64,000 nucleotides of DNA. Source: Schizochytrium sp. CCTCC M209059. Lineage: Eukaryota; Sar; Bigyra; Thraustochytrida; Thraustochytriidae. Positions 18,498-27,846 of this stretch are shown here, in pieces. A program made the translations under genes and the position numbers. The stretch is taken from contig KN805391.1 in the NCBI GenBank assembly GCA_000818945.1, forward strand, positions 446,019-510,018. The letters run 5' to 3'. The stretch's first letter is position 1. Every line of letters begins with the position of its first letter. Below the pieces are notes generated by a model, which saw only the letters and a program-made list of their open reading frames with translations, ran no database searches and was not told the DNA's origin.

Positions 18498-19973
18498 ATG
18501 ATGGCGCGTATCGGCGTGAGCACACGGCAACAGACCTGGCTGGATGCCATCGGCCTGGGGGAAGAGTCCCCGCGAGGGCATCAGCGGCGCAAATATGCGT
18601 GCGTCTTTGGCGGCCTCTTCGTGCTCGTCTTTGGGCTATGGGCTGTGCTGGGCAGGAGGGATAGCGCCAGCGAGCTTCTCCGCTCGCAACATCAAATTCT
18701 TCACAGCTACTGCGATGGTGTGCCTTCCAGCGACCCTGTGCCGCCCAAAATCGGCGACAGCGACAATGCATACTTGGCCTGGCTCAAGCACCAGGATGCG
18801 CAGTACAAATCCAGCGTGTGCAACACGCAACCGCGCTTTGTAGAAAATCTTCGAGAACATGTCCCTTTTGAGCGGGACTTTATCGAAAACAAGATGCTTC
18901 AAACGCTCCCCAGGTTCGAGGAAGGGCCCTTTGAGGCAAATTCGCGAGGCTACGTTTTCACCACGCCTCCCAAGCCAAAGATGATGGACATGATTCTGCG
19001 TACGGTCAATGTCATCCTTGAGCTCGAACCTGAAGCTGGCATGGAGGTATGGTTCACCTATGATGATTATCCACACGATCATCCCCTGTGCAATGGCGAG
19101 CTCTTGCACGTAGATTGCAAAGTTTTTTACAGTGAGGAGACGGGCCTCACCCCGGACACCTTGCCTCCCATTGGTTACGCATTTTGCATCTATGCTATCG
19201 TTCTCAGCCGCTTTCAGCATGTCTTCTTTCTTGACCTCGATGCCGTGCCTATGGCGAGCACCAAATACCTTTTCGATGAGCCAGCTTACAAGGAAACTGG
19301 CCAGCTCTTTTGGGGCGATCTCTGGGGCACAGATTCTCTTTTCGATGCTGGAATGACCGCGTGGTCGGATAACCAGCTATGGGATTTCGTGCGTGTCAAT
19401 CCGTACAATACTCGCGAAATGGAATCATCAATTCTGGTGATTGACAAGGCGCGCAACTGGAAGGAAGTGAATCTTGCCATGCACATGAGCCGCCACCAAC
19501 AATTCATGTATCGCAAAGACACAAACGTAGGGCCTCGTGGCCAGCAACTCACTCTTCATGGAGACAAAGATGTCTGGCGTCTTGCCTTTCTCTACTTTCG
19601 CACGAAATTCCACATGGCCCATCCCGTCAGCTTGGGTCGCGTGTACGCTTTCCTGGCCTATCGTCGAAGGAGCATCGGGCATATTGGTCTCCGTAATACT
19701 GATCACGTTCTCTTTGTGCACCAGCCAAAGGACATGGCGCTTCCCCGTGCCCCGTATCTACGTGTCGCCCTCCTCGACACGCACTGTAATGATCCGCATC
19801 GTGCTTTCTACCACTATGGCTTTTCCAACTACTGGCCTTGCTTGCAACCGTACGATTATCAGACAGGCCAGCTCCAACCGGAATCCGTCCCATCATGGCG
19901 CACGCACAGCTGTGCATCTTCGGATCGTTCACGAATGATCAGCTGCGATTCTGTCATCTTACGCACAACGTAA
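18498..19973 (+). CDS. Type II membrane glycosyltransferase, GT71 (MNN1-like)
   Basis: The product is 491 residues. Residues 33-52 (YACVFGGLFVLVFGLWAVLG) form a single N-terminal membrane anchor after a short basic cytosolic tail, the Golgi glycosyltransferase plan. The lumenal part has the nucleotide-sugar DxD motif in FFLDLDAVPM (Asp246 and Asp248). Downstream are GMTAWSDNQLWDF, ESSILVIDKARNW and HGDKDVWRLAFLYF, which fit the alpha-1,3-mannosyltransferase MNN1 family. Those enzymes extend N- or O-glycans in the Golgi. Family assignment is from motifs; acceptor and sugar are inferred. Tandem Met codons open the frame, and either could start. A run of cysteines near the C-terminus may form disulfides. 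Confidence 0.75.
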   Translation: MMARIGVSTRQQTWLDAIGLGEESPRGHQRRKYACVFGGLFVLVFGLWAVLGRRDSASELLRSQHQILHSYCDGVPSSDPVPPKIGDSDNAYLAWLKHQDAQYKSSVCNTQPRFVENLREHVPFERDFIENKMLQTLPRFEEGPFEANSRGYVFTTPPKPKMMDMILRTVNVILELEPEAGMEVWFTYDDYPHDHPLCNGELLHVDCKVFYSEETGLTPDTLPPIGYAFCIYAIVLSRFQHVFFLDLDAVPMASTKYLFDEPAYKETGQLFWGDLWGTDSLFDAGMTAWSDNQLWDFVRVNPYNTREMESSILVIDKARNWKEVNLAMHMSRHQQFMYRKDTNVGPRGQQLTLHGDKDVWRLAFLYFRTKFHMAHPVSLGRVYAFLAYRRRSIGHIGLRNTDHVLFVHQPKDMALPRAPYLRVALLDTHCNDPHRAFYHYGFSNYWPCLQPYDYQTGQLQPESVPSWRTHSCASSDRSRMISCDSVILRTT

Positions 19974-20652
19974 TCATCCTTTCAAAAAGAACGATGGAAC
20001 CATGGTCATGGTAGGCCTTGCACTAGCCCCAACACCAGTAGGTCTAGATGTAGTCTGGATAAGAAATGTGAATACCCTTAAAATAAGCTTCTACACAACA
20101 ACAACAAAAATAAAACTCTCGACATTTAATAAGAGTGAGCGTAAAACTCAACTCGAGAGCTCAAATCACTCATTGCCTTTCACGTCAGCTGAGCGGCCCA
20201 CACGACGGCGCGGCGACTTTTAGATGATCTTATACTCTGCGCGACGCCTTGGCTGCTTCCTCTGCGGTTATCGACGGCCCGGCCAGGTCACGGTGACCTT
20301 GATCGGAATTCCACTAAATCTGGCGCCTGCCCCGGGTTCACAGTCGTCGCCGTTCCAACGTTGTACTCTCGTTCTGTTCTAGGCGTAGGCAGTGCTGGTA
20401 GTAGGCCTAGGCCTAGCTAGGCCTAGCTAGGCCTCGTCGCACTTGCACGTGACGAGATGGGAGCCAATGATAATCATTCAATCACAAGACGCAAGAGTGC
20501 CGTCCTCGAGCGAGGGATGACCCCGACTACAGCTTCCAGTTTGCAAGCGAGGGAATGGCGAAGCGAATCGAGGGATGAAGTGCGACATGTCCAAGCTAGT
20601 AGAAAGCCAAAGCCGAGCGAGCTGTGCGGCGTGAACGAGGGATCACTCTACA
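19974..20652. other. Intergenic region with TAGGCC repeats
   Basis: The first part is AT-richer and probably holds the 3' end of the GT71-like transcript, with AACAACAAC near 20095-20106. 20380-20434 is dominated by TAGGCCTA units. The rest is the leader of the actin-ROCO-TIR gene. No other gene is seen. Confidence 0.55.
20402..20434 (+). repeat. TAGGCCTA/CTAGCTAGG palindromic repeat
   Basis: TAGGCCTAGGCCTAGC then CTAGGCCTAGCTAGGCC form overlapping palindromes over about 33 bases. Related AGGCCT sites occur near 8507, 13082, 18264, 51490, 55233 and 55303, all between genes. Confidence 0.7.
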
Positions 20653-23600
20653 ATGGCAGAGGCCGAGGTCTTGACGAAGGAGGACGACAGAGACGAGCCT
20701 GAGCAGGAGGCGGAAGAGGAGGACGAGGAGACGTGGCCCGTGGTGGTCCACCTGTTCGAGGCAAAGGTTCAAGCCGGGTTTGCAGGAGACGACGAACCTC
20801 AAGTCGTCTTTCCTCTAATTGCATCCCTGACCGGAGATGGTTTCGCTGTCGGCGATGCCGCAGCAGACGCAGCCGATCTTATCTGGCCCATTGAGAGAGG
20901 TATTATCAAACACTGGGACGCGCTCGAGGCTGTCTTCGCTAAAATTTTCTTCGAGCTAATGATCAATCCAGCGAAACACAACGTTATCTTGGGCGAATTT
21001 GCACCAGGGTCCAAGGAGCAACGCAAGCGTCTCATGACCATGCTCTTTCACTCTTTTGAAGTGCAAGGGATTGCATTCTTGCCAGTGACGTCTCTTTTAT
21101 CCTCGGGACGAGCCATTGGTGTCTTTGTCGACGTATCCTGGGACGTTACACAGATTATTCCAATATCTGAAAGTGTGCCCATTCCCGGAGCCACAATTCG
21201 CGCAGAACTTGGAATGCGGGATGTTATCCAATCGTTTCTGAATAAGCTCAACGCGCAAGGCGGTATGCAGACCTGTCGTAACCTTTACGAAGCGATGATC
21301 CTTTTCGAGAAACTCGCTGAGTGTCATGTTCTTCTAGGCAATACTCTTTCCCGCAACGTGCTTCTCAAAGACTTGAGTGGGATTGCTGAAAGGACTATAA
21401 TGAACACGCCATCGACTCTCTCGATCGACGACCTGCAGCATGCTGCTGCAACGCTCCTTACAGGTACCTCGGCAGTCCCGGGGATTCCGGACCTCATTCT
21501 GGAAGCCATCTCCAAACTTCCACTGGATGTTCGCGAGCTCTTGACCTCCAGCATCATGCTCTCCGGGAGCGGCACGTTAGTGTCAGGGTTTGCGCAAGAA
21601 CTACAAAAGCGTCTATCCAAGGCTGTGCCAAATACTTTGCGAGTGAAGACCATTGCAAATCCTGATCGTCTCTACGCGTGGTGGGCATCTGGCTCGATTC
21701 TCGGATCTCTATCTGGCTTTGCCAACGAGTGGATATCAAAACATGACTTTGTACATGATCCAGACATGGCTGCGTCTGGGACTAGCGTTCAGTGGAATTC
21801 GTTCCTCCTCTCCAGGCAGTACGTTGGCCATAGAGCTGTGGAGAGGCGCTTCATGCTGAGGCTTTGCCATCCCATTGCTACGATGAATGATCGATTCGCA
21901 GAAACCAACGAGGCGCCCAGGGTGGAGGATACGTATGATCGTCCTGATGTAGACGAGCTCCTCGAGTACCTCTTCCTCGTTGAACTTCAGGGTGCCTCCA
22001 TCAAGGGGCCGTTGGTTCTGAGCACCGCGAATACGCATCCCGCTGCAATCTCGATGCTTGTGCAGACTGCCTTCGCTCAGGGTTTCGACACGGTGACAGT
22101 GGTTGACGCCGCGAGCGCTGCACTTGTCGCCTTAGGTCGGTCCACCGGACTCATTGTCGACGTCGGTCATCAATCAACTCGAATCACGCCCATCGTAGAA
22201 TCTACTGTCCTCGAAGCCGCACGCACAATTGTCCCGTGGGGCGGTAGAAACGCTTCTGCTACGCTCCAAAAACTGCTTCGTACTCTTGGTCACGGCAAGA
22301 GAGGCAGAGATGCTGCAAATGAGATCACTCTTGTCGACAACATCAAGGAAGAGGTTGGCTACGTACGCGCTGAAAGCAACGAGGAAGCTGATATTGAAGT
22401 GACGTACGAGCTACCTGACAATCGCGGCATTGCGCTGCGCGAAGAACGATGGCAAATCTTTGAAGCTCTCTTTCAATCAAATGAAGCGAGCGGTTTCGAT
22501 CTTGCCGAGGCAATCTGTGGGTCCATAGAAATGGTCAACGATCTCGATCAGCGTCGAGAGCTTTACGCAAGCATCATTCTTGTTGGAGGAACTTCCATGT
22601 GCGAGGGGTTTCCGTCGCGACTTGAGACTCAGCTCCGCGCATGTGTTAATCAGCAAGTTAACGTGATTGTTTCACCAGAACGAAGACATTTAGTCTGGCT
22701 CGGAACGTCGATCCTCGCTGACTCCTCGACTTCAGCACAAAGGTTTCACACTCTTTCGTACAGTTGTGACAAAACTATCTTTGATGCGAGTGGGCCAGGG
22801 GACTGTGGCATGAAACATCAAGAATTTGTGATCGAGGGCTCGCCAGCGGCGGTAGTCGATCTCGGATCGCACAGAACCAAAGTGGGTCAGGCGGGTGAAA
22901 AGTCTCCACGTCGAGATGTGCCTTCCGTCGTCGGTCGTGAACGGAGTTCATACTCTGCAGGCTTCGAAGATCTGGGGAGATGGGCGACCGTATACCGCCA
23001 GGTAAGTGGTACTGAGGCAAAGCAGTACCGTGCATTGTACAATCTCGCATTGGACGGCGAGCTCTGTCCGCTCAATCGTAGTCGTCTCTTCCTAGTTGGG
23101 CAGACCAAAGCGGGCAAATCGGCGCTATCGCGATCACTCCTTGGTGAATCTTTTGGAGAGCTACCGCAAACTCTCGGCGTGGATATAGCAACAGTCACTG
23201 CCACAATTTCAGAAAAAACGACCATATGGAAAGAGAAGGATCTGGCACACAGTGAGTTTGCCATCCATTCAGCTCGTGCCGTTGCTGCGGCAGCTGCAGG
23301 GTTACGGTCCAAACCTTCAGAGGGGTCAGCGTCTGGAGGACAAGTCCGGAGCCCCGAAAGCGCGCGAGATCTTCAGGCGTGCTCCTCTTTCTTGCCGCTT
23401 GAAGCTATGGAAACGTCCCGTCGATCAGAAAGTATGGCAGGAGTGCCCTCGTCGCGGAGACGTGGTGTGGCAGACCTGGTTCGATCGCTTGCGCGAAACG
23501 TGTCGAGCCGGCTGTTCTCTACATTTCGTGGGGTGTTCCTCTTAGATCAAGACAGAATTCCTGTTGTGGACCCAGAGCCAGTATCTCTTTCAGCAACGGA

Positions 23601-25860
23601 AGAAACCATGAGCAAGCTGGACGATCAACTCGTGAAAAAGTTTGTACACGCCAAGGAAACGCTGGGACGCGATCTCACACTCACAATATCATTGTGGGAA
23701 TTGTGTGGACAGCATGCTTTTTCCTCACTACAGCACATCCTCTTGAGTCGTAGTGCAGTATATTTGGTTGTCTTTGACATGCGCCAAGTGCTTAGAATCG
23801 AAGACCGTCCACAGGCGCTCGAAAATATCCTCTACTGGCTTCAATGTATTAACTTTTCCACCTCGGGCGCTCGCGTGCTCCTTGTAGGGACGTATGGGGA
23901 CCAAGTGCATACATCTTATGAGCTAGCACTTATCGACTCGTTTTTGCGCACGGCGCTGAGTCTGTCAGCCTATGCATCGACTCTTTTAAAAGAGTACGAT
24001 CCTAAAGGTCTTTGCTTTTGTCCCGTGGACAACACACTGGATGACGAGGATGGAGGAGTTCGATGGCTGCGAGCTCTGGTGACGAGAATTAGCTTGCAGA
24101 AACCGCATGTTGCGCGCCCTGTTCCCCTCGCGTGGTCCAGACTTTTTGATTTGCTAATCGAGACAGGCGAAGAGCATCTAGCTCTCGAGGACGTCGAAGC
24201 GATTGCAGCTGAGGGCTGTAACATCTCGGACACGGATCAAGTGCAAGCCGCCCTGGCGCTATTCCACGAGCTCGGGATGCTCTTCTATTTTCGCGAGGTT
24301 GCTGCCCTTCGATATGTCGTCGTACTCGATCCTCAGTGGCTCATCCGCTGCTATTCTATGGTGATTCGTGACGTTAGTATGCACCCATACTGTTTGCCTG
24401 CGCGTAAATGTCTTTTACATGCATGCCCGGAGGACCTAGTCCTTCTTCGCGTACAAGGCATTGCAACACGCAAGCTTCTCTACTCTTTGTGGGCGGACCA
24501 GGACCAAGATACTCATGATCAAGACTTTACGCGACGACGATTTCTCATTGCAATGCTAAGACACATGATGCTCGCCTGCTCGTTCGAGTCAGTCAACATG
24601 GAAATTCTCTATCCCTCCCTGACGTCCTCTTCAGACTGTCAGCGAGCTTTTGTTCCTGCGGGTGGCGTCTTGCCCCAGCCAGATACGTTTCTAATTCCTT
24701 CGCTCCTATGTCTACAACGTTCGAGTGACAAGGACGTGGCGCAGCGGCTGCAACGAATCGAGGAGCACATGCCTTCGACAGCGTCGGGACAGGCGCTAGT
24801 CTTCTACTTGACTGTCGAGGGGACTTTGTCTTTGCCCAAAGGTCTTTTTGAGCGTCTGGTCTGTCTGGCTGTGGAACACTCGCATGCTGCGGCCTTCTTG
24901 GGCGCCTCGCGGGCACCTTTGCCAGGACCAGGTGAAGTGCTCTTTTGGCTGGGCGAAGCCAGTTGCCGCATGACAGAGCAGGTGGACGAAGGGCGCATTC
25001 GCTGCATTGTGGACGAGTCACGTGCGCAACTTGCATTTGTGGATGAACTCTTGTCAATGCTGGCTCGTCTCAACGAGGAAGTCATGCACAATCAAGCAAA
25101 CTTTGCTGCGCAGCTTCAAGTACCTATGGATCGCCTCGGCTCGGTTCAGGTGGACTACGATGAGGCCAGATATACTTGGTCCAAGAATCGCAAATATGCT
25201 CGCGGGGCCTGTCATCAGAAAGTCCCGCGCGCCTCTTTGGCAAGATGGATGAGTACGCAAGACTTGGGCAATGTCTTTGATGCCTGGCGGGACGAGCTCC
25301 CAGAGCGTTTTGGTCTCTCGCGAGCACAGCACCAGAGCGATGTTGTCGGACATAAAAGAACTGCAGGTAGCATACCGCTGCCTTTCAAGGCGGACTCACA
25401 CGTTTTCATCAGCTATCGGCAGGCCAATGCGGGCGAAACCTGCACATATATTAGAGAGATCCTTGAAGATCTCGGACTCGAGGTTTGTCTGCGCTCCGAT
25501 ACCAAGAATGCACCCAGCACAGGCGGTGTGGTCGAAAATGTCCGCAATAGCATCGTACTTTTACTTTTGCTATCTGACGGGGTTCTTCTCGAGTCATCAG
25601 TGCAAGAGGAAGTTCGCACCGCAATGGATCTCCGGATTCCGGTCATTGTGGCTCACGACGAGAAATCGGGCTACGAGTCGTTTTTGGAGATACACAATGC
25701 GAGAAGGCAGGCGCCTGAGGACTTGCGCGTACTCTTTGACGAGATTGAGTCTCTTCCTCTTGGACGTCATCTTTTCGAGCGTCGTGCAATGGAGAGTGAG
25801 CTCTTTCGCCGCGTGCTTGTTGAAGTGAAGCGCCGCGTTTCCAGTGACGGTACCTTTTGA
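20653..25860 (+). CDS. Tandem actin-like, Roc-COR GTPase and TIR fusion protein
   Basis: One uninterrupted frame encodes 1735 residues. Residues about 25-370 form an actin-like domain: AGFAGDDEPQVVFP, WPIERGIIKHWD, VFVDVSWDVTQIIPI, then LSGSGTLVSGFAQELQKRL and SGSILGSLSGFANEWIS. Residues about 380-705 repeat the fold with GLIVDVGHQSTRITPI and IILVGGTSMCEGF. A third N-terminal strand set starts near 732 (AAVVDLGSHRTKVGQAG). Roc follows: P-loop GQTKAGKS at 816-823, LWELCGQ near 1014-1020, LLVGTYGDQ near 1078. COR spans about 1150-1400. TIR starts near 1581 with HVFISYRQ and has EEVRTAM with Glu1653 where the NADase glutamate sits. Roc-COR is the LRRK2/ROCO switch module; TIR domains signal or cleave NAD. 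A sensor or immune-like role is inference. Confidence 0.88.
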   Translation: MAEAEVLTKEDDRDEPEQEAEEEDEETWPVVVHLFEAKVQAGFAGDDEPQVVFPLIASLTGDGFAVGDAAADAADLIWPIERGIIKHWDALEAVFAKIFFELMINPAKHNVILGEFAPGSKEQRKRLMTMLFHSFEVQGIAFLPVTSLLSSGRAIGVFVDVSWDVTQIIPISESVPIPGATIRAELGMRDVIQSFLNKLNAQGGMQTCRNLYEAMILFEKLAECHVLLGNTLSRNVLLKDLSGIAERTIMNTPSTLSIDDLQHAAATLLTGTSAVPGIPDLILEAISKLPLDVRELLTSSIMLSGSGTLVSGFAQELQKRLSKAVPNTLRVKTIANPDRLYAWWASGSILGSLSGFANEWISKHDFVHDPDMAASGTSVQWNSFLLSRQYVGHRAVERRFMLRLCHPIATMNDRFAETNEAPRVEDTYDRPDVDELLEYLFLVELQGASIKGPLVLSTANTHPAAISMLVQTAFAQGFDTVTVVDAASAALVALGRSTGLIVDVGHQSTRITPIVESTVLEAARTIVPWGGRNASATLQKLLRTLGHGKRGRDAANEITLVDNIKEEVGYVRAESNEEADIEVTYELPDNRGIALREERWQIFEALFQSNEASGFDLAEAICGSIEMVNDLDQRRELYASIILVGGTSMCEGFPSRLETQLRACVNQQVNVIVSPERRHLVWLGTSILADSSTSAQRFHTLSYSCDKTIFDASGPGDCGMKHQEFVIEGSPAAVVDLGSHRTKVGQAGEKSPRRDVPSVVGRERSSYSAGFEDLGRWATVYRQVSGTEAKQYRALYNLALDGELCPLNRSRLFLVGQTKAGKSALSRSLLGESFGELPQTLGVDIATVTATISEKTTIWKEKDLAHSEFAIHSARAVAAAAAGLRSKPSEGSASGGQVRSPESARDLQACSSFLPLEAMETSRRSESMAGVPSSRRRGVADLVRSLARNVSSRLFSTFRGVFLLDQDRIPVVDPEPVSLSATEETMSKLDDQLVKKFVHAKETLGRDLTLTISLWELCGQHAFSSLQHILLSRSAVYLVVFDMRQVLRIEDRPQALENILYWLQCINFSTSGARVLLVGTYGDQVHTSYELALIDSFLRTALSLSAYASTLLKEYDPKGLCFCPVDNTLDDEDGGVRWLRALVTRISLQKPHVARPVPLAWSRLFDLLIETGEEHLALEDVEAIAAEGCNISDTDQVQAALALFHELGMLFYFREVAALRYVVVLDPQWLIRCYSMVIRDVSMHPYCLPARKCLLHACPEDLVLLRVQGIATRKLLYSLWADQDQDTHDQDFTRRRFLIAMLRHMMLACSFESVNMEILYPSLTSSSDCQRAFVPAGGVLPQPDTFLIPSLLCLQRSSDKDVAQRLQRIEEHMPSTASGQALVFYLTVEGTLSLPKGLFERLVCLAVEHSHAAAFLGASRAPLPGPGEVLFWLGEASCRMTEQVDEGRIRCIVDESRAQLAFVDELLSMLARLNEEVMHNQANFAAQLQVPMDRLGSVQVDYDEARYTWSKNRKYARGACHQKVPRASLARWMSTQDLGNVFDAWRDELPERFGLSRAQHQSDVVGHKRTAGSIPLPFKADSHVFISYRQANAGETCTYIREILEDLGLEVCLRSDTKNAPSTGGVVENVRNSIVLLLLLSDGVLLESSVQEEVRTAMDLRIPVIVAHDEKSGYESFLEIHNARRQAPEDLRVLFDEIESLPLGRHLFERRAMESELFRRVLVEVKRRVSSDGTF

Positions 25861-25923
25861 TAAGCTTTCAAAGCCTGATCTGCTCAAGCTTCTCAAATCG
25901 TGCCAGAAGCACGATTTTTAAGT

Positions 25924-27156
25924 TTAATCAAATGTGTCGATCAGGATAGAACAAGCTTTTTCTTCTTCTTCTTCTTCTTCCTCTTCATCTTCTCCTTTCT
26001 CAATTTTTTCACGCAGAGGACTGTTTGATTTCTTGCGCATTCCCAATCCTCGCGAGACAAAGTGAGATCCGCGAGGTTCGATAGCAGACCTTGGGCGCAC
26101 CCTTTCGGCGGCCGATGCGGGACGCGGTCGCACAGCTCTGGTTCTCGTAGACGTCCTTGACGTTTCTATTGCAGATGCAGGTCGCGCATACGTTGTACGC
26201 GAGAAATGGATGTCTTTTGGAGGCTGCGTCTCATGGGCTGCGACACGGGATCTGCGATGTGATTTGGGTCGGCTCAAACGAGCAAAAATTGTTGTAAAAG
26301 CCTCTTCACAATCCCTATCGTTTTCTGGTCTTCGCGCAGGCGCTGTGCGAGGTCTTATTTGTCGTCGTCTGTCGTGTTTCGCAGACCTTGCATTTGCAGT
26401 TTTTGGACGCTGTCCATATTGCGAGCGGGACTGCTCCACACCAAGGCCTCGGGTCTGCGTGGCTACAGAGACAGTATCATTGGCTTGTTGCTTACACTCT
26501 TGCAAAAACGTTCGCTCAGAGGCTGCCTTCCATGCCGCAGCATCAGCAGCGAGAGCTTCCATCATTTGCGCTTGCCGTTTGATTGTTCGCTCGTCGTCGA
26601 GCTTTTGTCGAGCATACTCGTCGAGCGCCTCGGTTGCCTTTGTGCGTGTGACTCGAAGCGAACGCTCCGCACGATCGCGCTTCTCACGTTCCATTTTCTC
26701 GGCTTGCGTTGAAGTTATCGCAGTCTTTGCGAGCTCATTCCGTTCAGACTGCGCCTGGTCGTACTTGTGCAAAAAGACACCAGCTTGGTCGAGGTCATGT
26801 GCAAGTTTTGCATTTTCGCGCTCGAGAACGATGATTCGACCCTGCGCATCCAAAAGTCTGCTTCGATGGCGAATCATAACTACCTTCAGCGCACGTCGCT
26901 TGGTAATAAAGCTTTGCTTTTCCCTCTGTGCGATGAGCAGCGCTTGTTCCAGGGCGGTCAAGAGCGCTTGCACGCCGCCGGCGGCGACAAATTCGTCATG
27001 AAAATCTGCAAATGTGTGCAGCTTCTTTTGCTGGCCACGTACGATGTCGAGCTTTCGCTCAAGGCTCTCTGATGCATCACGCAAGACGCTGGCATCACCT
27101 TTTGGGTCGACTCCGAGGACACCGCGCAGTTCCTCGCTGCATGAATGTTGGAGCAT
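25924..27156 (-). CDS. Coiled-coil protein with RPxTA/RPxSA motifs
   Basis: The product is 410 residues with no enzyme motif that I recognise. Residues about 25-225 are charged and heptad-like, predicting a long coiled coil. The C-terminal half is basic and disordered, with repeated RPKTA, RPRTAP, RPASA and RPRSA boxes. An acidic Glu run precedes the end. Such RP-x-(T/S)-A boxes are common in protist axonemal and basal body proteins, but this is a weak indicator. It is divergent from the CCDC17-like gene across about 690 bases, so a shared promoter and a cilium-related role are possible. The gene starts 63 bases beyond the stop of the actin-ROCO-TIR gene, tail to tail. Confidence 0.7.
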   Translation of the reverse strand: MLQHSCSEELRGVLGVDPKGDASVLRDASESLERKLDIVRGQQKKLHTFADFHDEFVAAGGVQALLTALEQALLIAQREKQSFITKRRALKVVMIRHRSRLLDAQGRIIVLERENAKLAHDLDQAGVFLHKYDQAQSERNELAKTAITSTQAEKMEREKRDRAERSLRVTRTKATEALDEYARQKLDDERTIKRQAQMMEALAADAAAWKAASERTFLQECKQQANDTVSVATQTRGLGVEQSRSQYGQRPKTANARSAKHDRRRQIRPRTAPARRPENDRDCEEAFTTIFARLSRPKSHRRSRVAAHETQPPKDIHFSRTTYARPASAIETSRTSTRTRAVRPRPASAAERVRPRSAIEPRGSHFVSRGLGMRKKSNSPLREKIEKGEDEEEEEEEEEKACSILIDTFD

Positions 27157-27846
27157 GGAGTTCTATTCCTCGAAGTCCCCAACCACTTTGGACGTTTGGG
27201 TAAATGCCACAGCACCTTTCCCAAAGCAGGATGGAACGAAAAAAACGCGGCGCCTACGCACGCACCTGGGTTATTGACCTTTGCCCCCGCTAAACAAAAA
27301 CAAAATGGCAAAAGAGGCACGTCGCTCGTTGGAAGACGAGCTCTTGCAGAACATCTTTGTGACACCGTGCACGATACTAGACCGTAACGGCTAGCCCGTA
27401 AGTATTGCAGCGTGAAATACGTGCTATTGCTACTACCACTGCCAGTGCAAGAGGCAGGCAGATAGACAGGCTGAGACAGCGAATGTGACAAGCGGCAAGC
27501 CCATCTACCTACCCACTTCCACACGCAAGCACGCAGGCACGTACGCAGGTACGTACGCATGCAGTCAGGCAGGCAAGCAAGCAAGTAAGCAAGCACGCAA
27601 GCGAGCAAAGTAAGCAAGCAAGCAAGTAAGCAAGCAAGCACGCAGACAGCCAAAACCTTTGGCTGTTCTGATAGGAAGCCAAGGCCCCGACGGCCCATGG
27701 CGCGCAGCTGAGACTGATTTTGGGGGCGCACATTGTCGTAAGACCGGCGAGGTTCTCGCCGCTGCGTCTTGAAAGCAAGCCATCGCACGCCGGCGCAAGC
27801 AACAAAGACGCAAGCCCTAACTCGTCGGCCTCGAGGGAGGCCCCGA
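27157..27846. other. Bidirectional promoter region with AAGC repeats
   Basis: This separates two divergent coiled-coil genes. 27521-27645 is a dense run of AAGC, AGGC and ACGT tetranucleotides. The plus-strand frame is open back to 27769 but has no ATG before 27847. No independent gene is supported. Confidence 0.6.
27521..27645 (+). repeat. AAGC/GTAC tetranucleotide repeat tract
   Basis: Units include CAAGCACGCAGG, TACGTACGCAGG and long stretches of AAGCAAGCAAGTAAGC. The period of four is kept with point changes. It lies mid-way between the two divergent starts. Confidence 0.8.
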
